Below the pieces are notes generated by a model. The model saw only the letters and a program-made list of their open reading frames with translations, had not been told where the DNA came from and did not search any database. A program made the position numbers and the translations under genes. From Ricinus communis (lineage: Eukaryota; Streptophyta; Magnoliopsida; Malpighiales; Euphorbiaceae), in contig NC_063265.1 of assembly GCF_019578655.1 (NCBI RefSeq), forward strand, positions 19,826,285-19,890,284: a stretch of 64,000 bases of DNA. Reading direction: 5' to 3'. Shown piece after piece: positions 60,431 through 64,000 of this stretch; positions within the stretch are counted from its first letter, which is position 1, and each line of letters opens with the position of its first letter.

Positions 60431-61620
60431 AGTTCTTCTAGTTGAAATCTCTGAATCAGGATTTTCTAATGACGAGGAAGAATTCCAATTGATGAAATTA
60501 AAATCTCATCTGAATACTCTGAATCAGATTTGAATAAGATTCCAAAAAATATTAATATGCTTACCAGGCAACAAGAAGCTCTTCTTGAAGCTGTCAAGCA
60601 TATTAATAACCCCCAAATTCAAAAACAAGTTTTGAAAGAAATTTTAAAAACCGAAACCCTTATCCACTCATCTAGTAAGAACACCTATGATCTTTCTATG
60701 ATTTTGGAAAAAAAAAAAAAGCAAAAGCATCCTCTTCCTACTATCCAAGAACTCCAAAAAGAAATTAAAAATATTAAAACAAAACTCAAAGAATTAAAAG
60801 AAAAACAACAAAATGATTCTATTATATTTCAAAGCTTGATTCTTAAGTAGAATAGTGAATCAGATTCTGAGAAAGAAAATGATTTTCAAAATCTTAAGGT
60901 TTCTGAAAACGTTTCAAATTTTTTTATTAATGTACTAAAAGAAATAACCTCAAGAAAATATCTGATTCAGATAAAACTCATTTTTCCTGATGATTTTCAA
61001 ATAGAAACTATACAGGAGCAAACCTCAATTGTATCAATTATGAGTTGGTTCCTAAAAAATATTATCAAGAGACAAAAGAAAGACTCACCTCTGCTAACAA
61101 TTCAAAAATTAGAATTGGGAGAAAAACTGAAGCTGCAATTCTAAACAAAGATATCGCTTTAAAAAATATCTCTATTCTTACAAAGAATTTGCAACAAACT
61201 GTTATTTTGGGGACTCCTTTTATAAATTTAACTATCCCCCCCCCTTCCCCCCTTCAAAGTAACTACTGATAGTATCATTTTCAAAGCTAAGGGTTCAAAA
61301 GTTATTTTTCTTTTTTTAGAAAAACCTAAGAAAAGAAATCTCAATCTTATAAAAGCTCACTCCATTTATAATTTTGAGATAAATGTTTTAATTAAAGGAA
61401 AGCAAACCCAACTTTTCCATCTAAAACAAGATATGAGTTTAAAAAGAATCCAAAGTCAATTGCAAAATGATTTTGTCCAAAAAAGAATTTCTGATTTACA
61501 AGAAAAAATCGAAAGAGAAGTTTGTTCAGATCTTCCTAATGCTTTCTGGAAAAGAAAACAGCAGATGGTAGATTTACCATATGAAAAGGAATTTAGTGAA
61601 AAATAAATCCCTAAAAAGCC
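60431..61620 (+). pseudogene. Endogenous caulimovirid region between coat protein and reverse transcriptase (Lys-rich linker, protease remnant)
   Basis: It contains a Lys/Glu/Gln-rich, probable coiled-coil frame (60530-60850) and a frame at 61045-61269 in the place where the aspartic protease of the polyprotein is expected. I could not make out an intact Asp-Thr/Ser-Gly active site. A C-rich stretch (about 61238-61249) and stops interrupt the frame. Confidence 0.5.
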
Positions 61621-62862
61621 AGGCCCATTCAAATGAATGAAATCTTAGAAAGACATTGTAGAATAGAAATCAAGGACTTAGAAAAGAAAGGCTTAATTAT
61701 TAAATCAAGATCCCCCTGGTCGTGTGCAACTTTCTATGTCAACAAAAATAGTGAAATGGAAAGAGGTACACCTAGATTAGTAATTAACTACAAACCTTTA
61801 AATAAAGCTCTTAAGTGGATTAGATATCCTATTCCAAACAAAAAAGATCTTCTTCAAAAGCTTCATTCTGCTTTTATTTTTTTTTAAATTTGATATGAAA
61901 TCAGGATTTTGGTAAATCCATATTCATCCTAAAGATCAATACAAAACTGCTTTTACAGTTCCATTTGGCCAGTACGAATGGCATGTAATGCCATTTGGAT
62001 TAAAAAATGCTCCTTCTAAATTTCAAAAGATTATGAATGACATTTTTAATCCTTATTCAAAGTTTTGCATTGTGTACATTGATGGTGTACTAATCTTTTC
62101 AAATTCTCTGGAACAACATTTCAAACACTTAAAGACATTTTTTTATGTTGTTAAGAAAAATAGTCTAGTTGTTTCAAAATCTAAAGTATCACTATTCGAA
62201 ACGAAAATTAGATTTCTTGGACACTAAATCTCTTGGGGAACTATTACCCCAATTGAAAGATCTTTAGGTTTTACTTCAAAATTTCCAGATAAAATTTTAG
62301 AAAAAACTCAATTGCAAAGATTCATTGGCAGTTTAAATTATGTCATGAATTTTTATCCAAATTTAAACTGTTTAGCGAAACCTCTCCATGATAGGTTAAA
62401 AAAGAATCCCCCTGCATGGTCTGATGAGCATACAAAGATTGTTCAAAGCATCAAAAAATAAGTTTCTGAAATTCCATGTTTACATCTAGCCGATCTATCT
62501 GCATTTAAGATTGTTGAAACCGATGCATCAGATTTAGGTTATAGTGGAATTCTTAAACAAATTCAAAACAAAAAAGAATGCATTGTCCAGTTTAGTTCTG
62601 CACACTGGAATAATAGAAATTCTTTCAATAGTTCTATGCATTTCAAAGTGATCTTTTAAATCAAAAATTTCTTTTAAGAATTGATTGCAAATCTGCAAAA
62701 GAAGTATTGCAAAAAGATGTTCAAAATATAGCTCAAAACAAAGTTTTGCCAGATGGCAAGCTATTCTTTCTGTTTTTGATTTTGAAATTGAATACATAAG
62801 AGGAGATTCAAATTTAATACCAGACTTTCTAACTAGAGAGTTCCTTCAAAAACAGGAGTGAT
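61621..62862 (+). pseudogene. Endogenous caulimovirid reverse transcriptase and RNase H region, broken
   Basis: The RT fingers and palm motifs are seen in 61633-61887 and 61988-62227, including the conserved PFGLKNAP block. RNase H-like text follows to a stop at 62860-62862. At about 62069-62095 the usual YIDD catalytic motif reads YIDG, which would inactivate the polymerase. At least one frameshift (around 61885) and several stops separate the parts. The family is Caulimoviridae (Florendovirus or Petuvirus-like). The genus is not certain. Confidence 0.8.
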
Positions 62863-63960
62863 AATGCCGCGAAAAACGAGAGTAAAAGATAAAGAAGAAA
62901 AGCCAACAGCAAATGCAAAAGCTATTCAAAGTCCTGAAAAGGAGATTATCCCCTCCTTTTCAAAGCCAATCAGAACTTGGACTAAGATCATCCAGGAAGA
63001 AATAAACAAAAACGAAGAAAGCCCGGCCCAAAAATAATTTCAAATACAGGAATGGCTTGCACAGCAACCTCCCAAGTTTTTAAAGATGGTCCAAGAATAT
63101 TCAAAGACAAAACCTGTGGCTGAAGTCCAGCCATAGATTTCTCCAAAGTCATCTTCTTCATCAAACAAGGGTAAAGGTATACTCCCTATCCCTCTTTCAA
63201 AACTTGAGATAGTGATTTTCTCACAAAACCTATCTCACAACTCTACAAGCATTTCAAAGCCAAATTCATAAAAAATAGTTTTGTCTCAAACAAAACTTTT
63301 CAAAACTAATGAATATATAGAAAAACAAAAGTTTCAAAGCATTTTGACTGTTGATGAAGGATTCTGTATAGAAAGCCCCTCAAAATTAGTTTCAAAATTT
63401 TTTCCTCCGTGATGGTATTTTAAACCTTGGAATAAAGCAAAACCTCAGTCTTATTACCGGTCTATCCTAGAGGTAACTGGTTCCGTAAAATTTAAACACT
63501 TCAAAAAATATAAAGACTATAAAGACCCAGCTTATTTCACATGTACCATTCAAAGAATCCTTCACCCTTCAGATTGGAGAATGGATTTACACTCGTCAAA
63601 ATCTTTCCCGACCTCCCTTCAAAGCACTTACCCTTCAAGCCTCAATACAACCTTTAACTACTGGGATTACTAGCAAGCCTGGTTAATACTTTTCTCCTGC
63701 AGAATGAAGGATAGAGCCATTCTTGGCTTTTCCACTTCGACACAAGCACAATTCAAACTTCAAAAATCTCATATTGGTTTAAACAATGGTGGAATTATTA
63801 TGGTAACATCCCCGAAACCATAATACCAGAGGTACTCCCTTTGTTTAACCTCTTCAAAGCCCACTACAAACCAAACAAAATAGAAAGATAATTTCCCTCC
63901 TTGCTTTTATTTTGTTCAAACTTTTCCCTCCCTTGGGTATGTATGTGGTATTTCCATTTC
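62863..63960 (+). pseudogene. Unidentified second viral frame downstream of the RT region, decayed
   Basis: An ATG at 62863 follows the RT-RNase H stop directly, a spacing typical of reinitiating second frames in plant pararetroviruses. The frame is Lys/Glu/Pro-rich, opening with MPRKTRVKDKEEKP. It hits a TAA near 63039 and a TAG near 63136, and later text has further stops. I do not recognise a conserved domain. Part of the final 100-200 bp may be viral leader or plant flank. Confidence 0.45.
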
Positions 63961-64000
63961 AACCAAGCAGCAGATGGAGAAATCATACTTACCCGTAGGT

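Noticed and set aside
1..64000. CRISPR arrays, operons, ribosome binding sites, riboswitches
   Set aside because: The sequence is a plant nuclear region. The repeats seen are tandem or transposon-derived, and no such prokaryotic structure exists here.

Overview
The window is nuclear DNA from a flowering plant, most likely a rosid eudicot. Its genes have many introns with GT-AG junctions, it is AT-rich, and it is full of plant transposons. The closest remembered counterparts are Arabidopsis genes, so no species is named. No RNA gene, CRISPR array or prokaryotic feature was seen.

Genic left part (about 1-12 kb, + strand): the 3' two thirds of an RRP12-type ribosome-biogenesis gene, with sixteen exons resolved. 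A 48-bp tandem duplication covers one splice acceptor, and an intron holds a plastid-type tRNA-His remnant. Transposon block (12-23.5 kb): a decayed LINE fragment, an array of 22-bp repeats, a dead hAT transposase, and a 2.9-kb LTR (probably solo, chromovirus-like) that abuts the hAT 5' end. AT-rich DNA with MITE-like elements follows.

Gene pair (23.6-35.4 kb, + strand): an EMB2654-type PPR gene whose ten exons join into an 817-residue protein and include one GC-AG intron. Downstream is an AP2 transcription factor gene of the At2g41710 type, with nine exons including a 9-nt microexon and 420 residues. The two orthologues carry consecutive Arabidopsis locus numbers (At2g41720 and At2g41710), so this is conserved microsynteny.

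Transposon block (36-48 kb): a SINE-like tRNA-derived repeat and a MITE, then a complete 6-kb Mutator-like element (38592-44584). It has roughly 215-bp terminal inverted repeats and a 10-bp target duplication. It carries a degenerate MuDR-type transposase gene on the minus strand and, convergently, a GRF zinc-finger gene on the plus strand. A 668-bp LTR element with its own 5-bp target duplication lies inside it.

Right part (48.5-64 kb): a B3-domain pseudogene with several lesions, a lectin-receptor-kinase-like pseudogene, an intact intronless 804-residue P-class PPR gene on the minus strand, and two MITEs. Last come about 5 kb of endogenous caulimovirid (plant pararetrovirus) remnants in two opposing orientations, with many stops and an altered reverse transcriptase active site.

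Four genes look functional: the RRP12, EMB2654-like, AP2 and 804-residue PPR genes. They are housekeeping, organelle RNA metabolism and transcription genes. They form no operon or pathway together.
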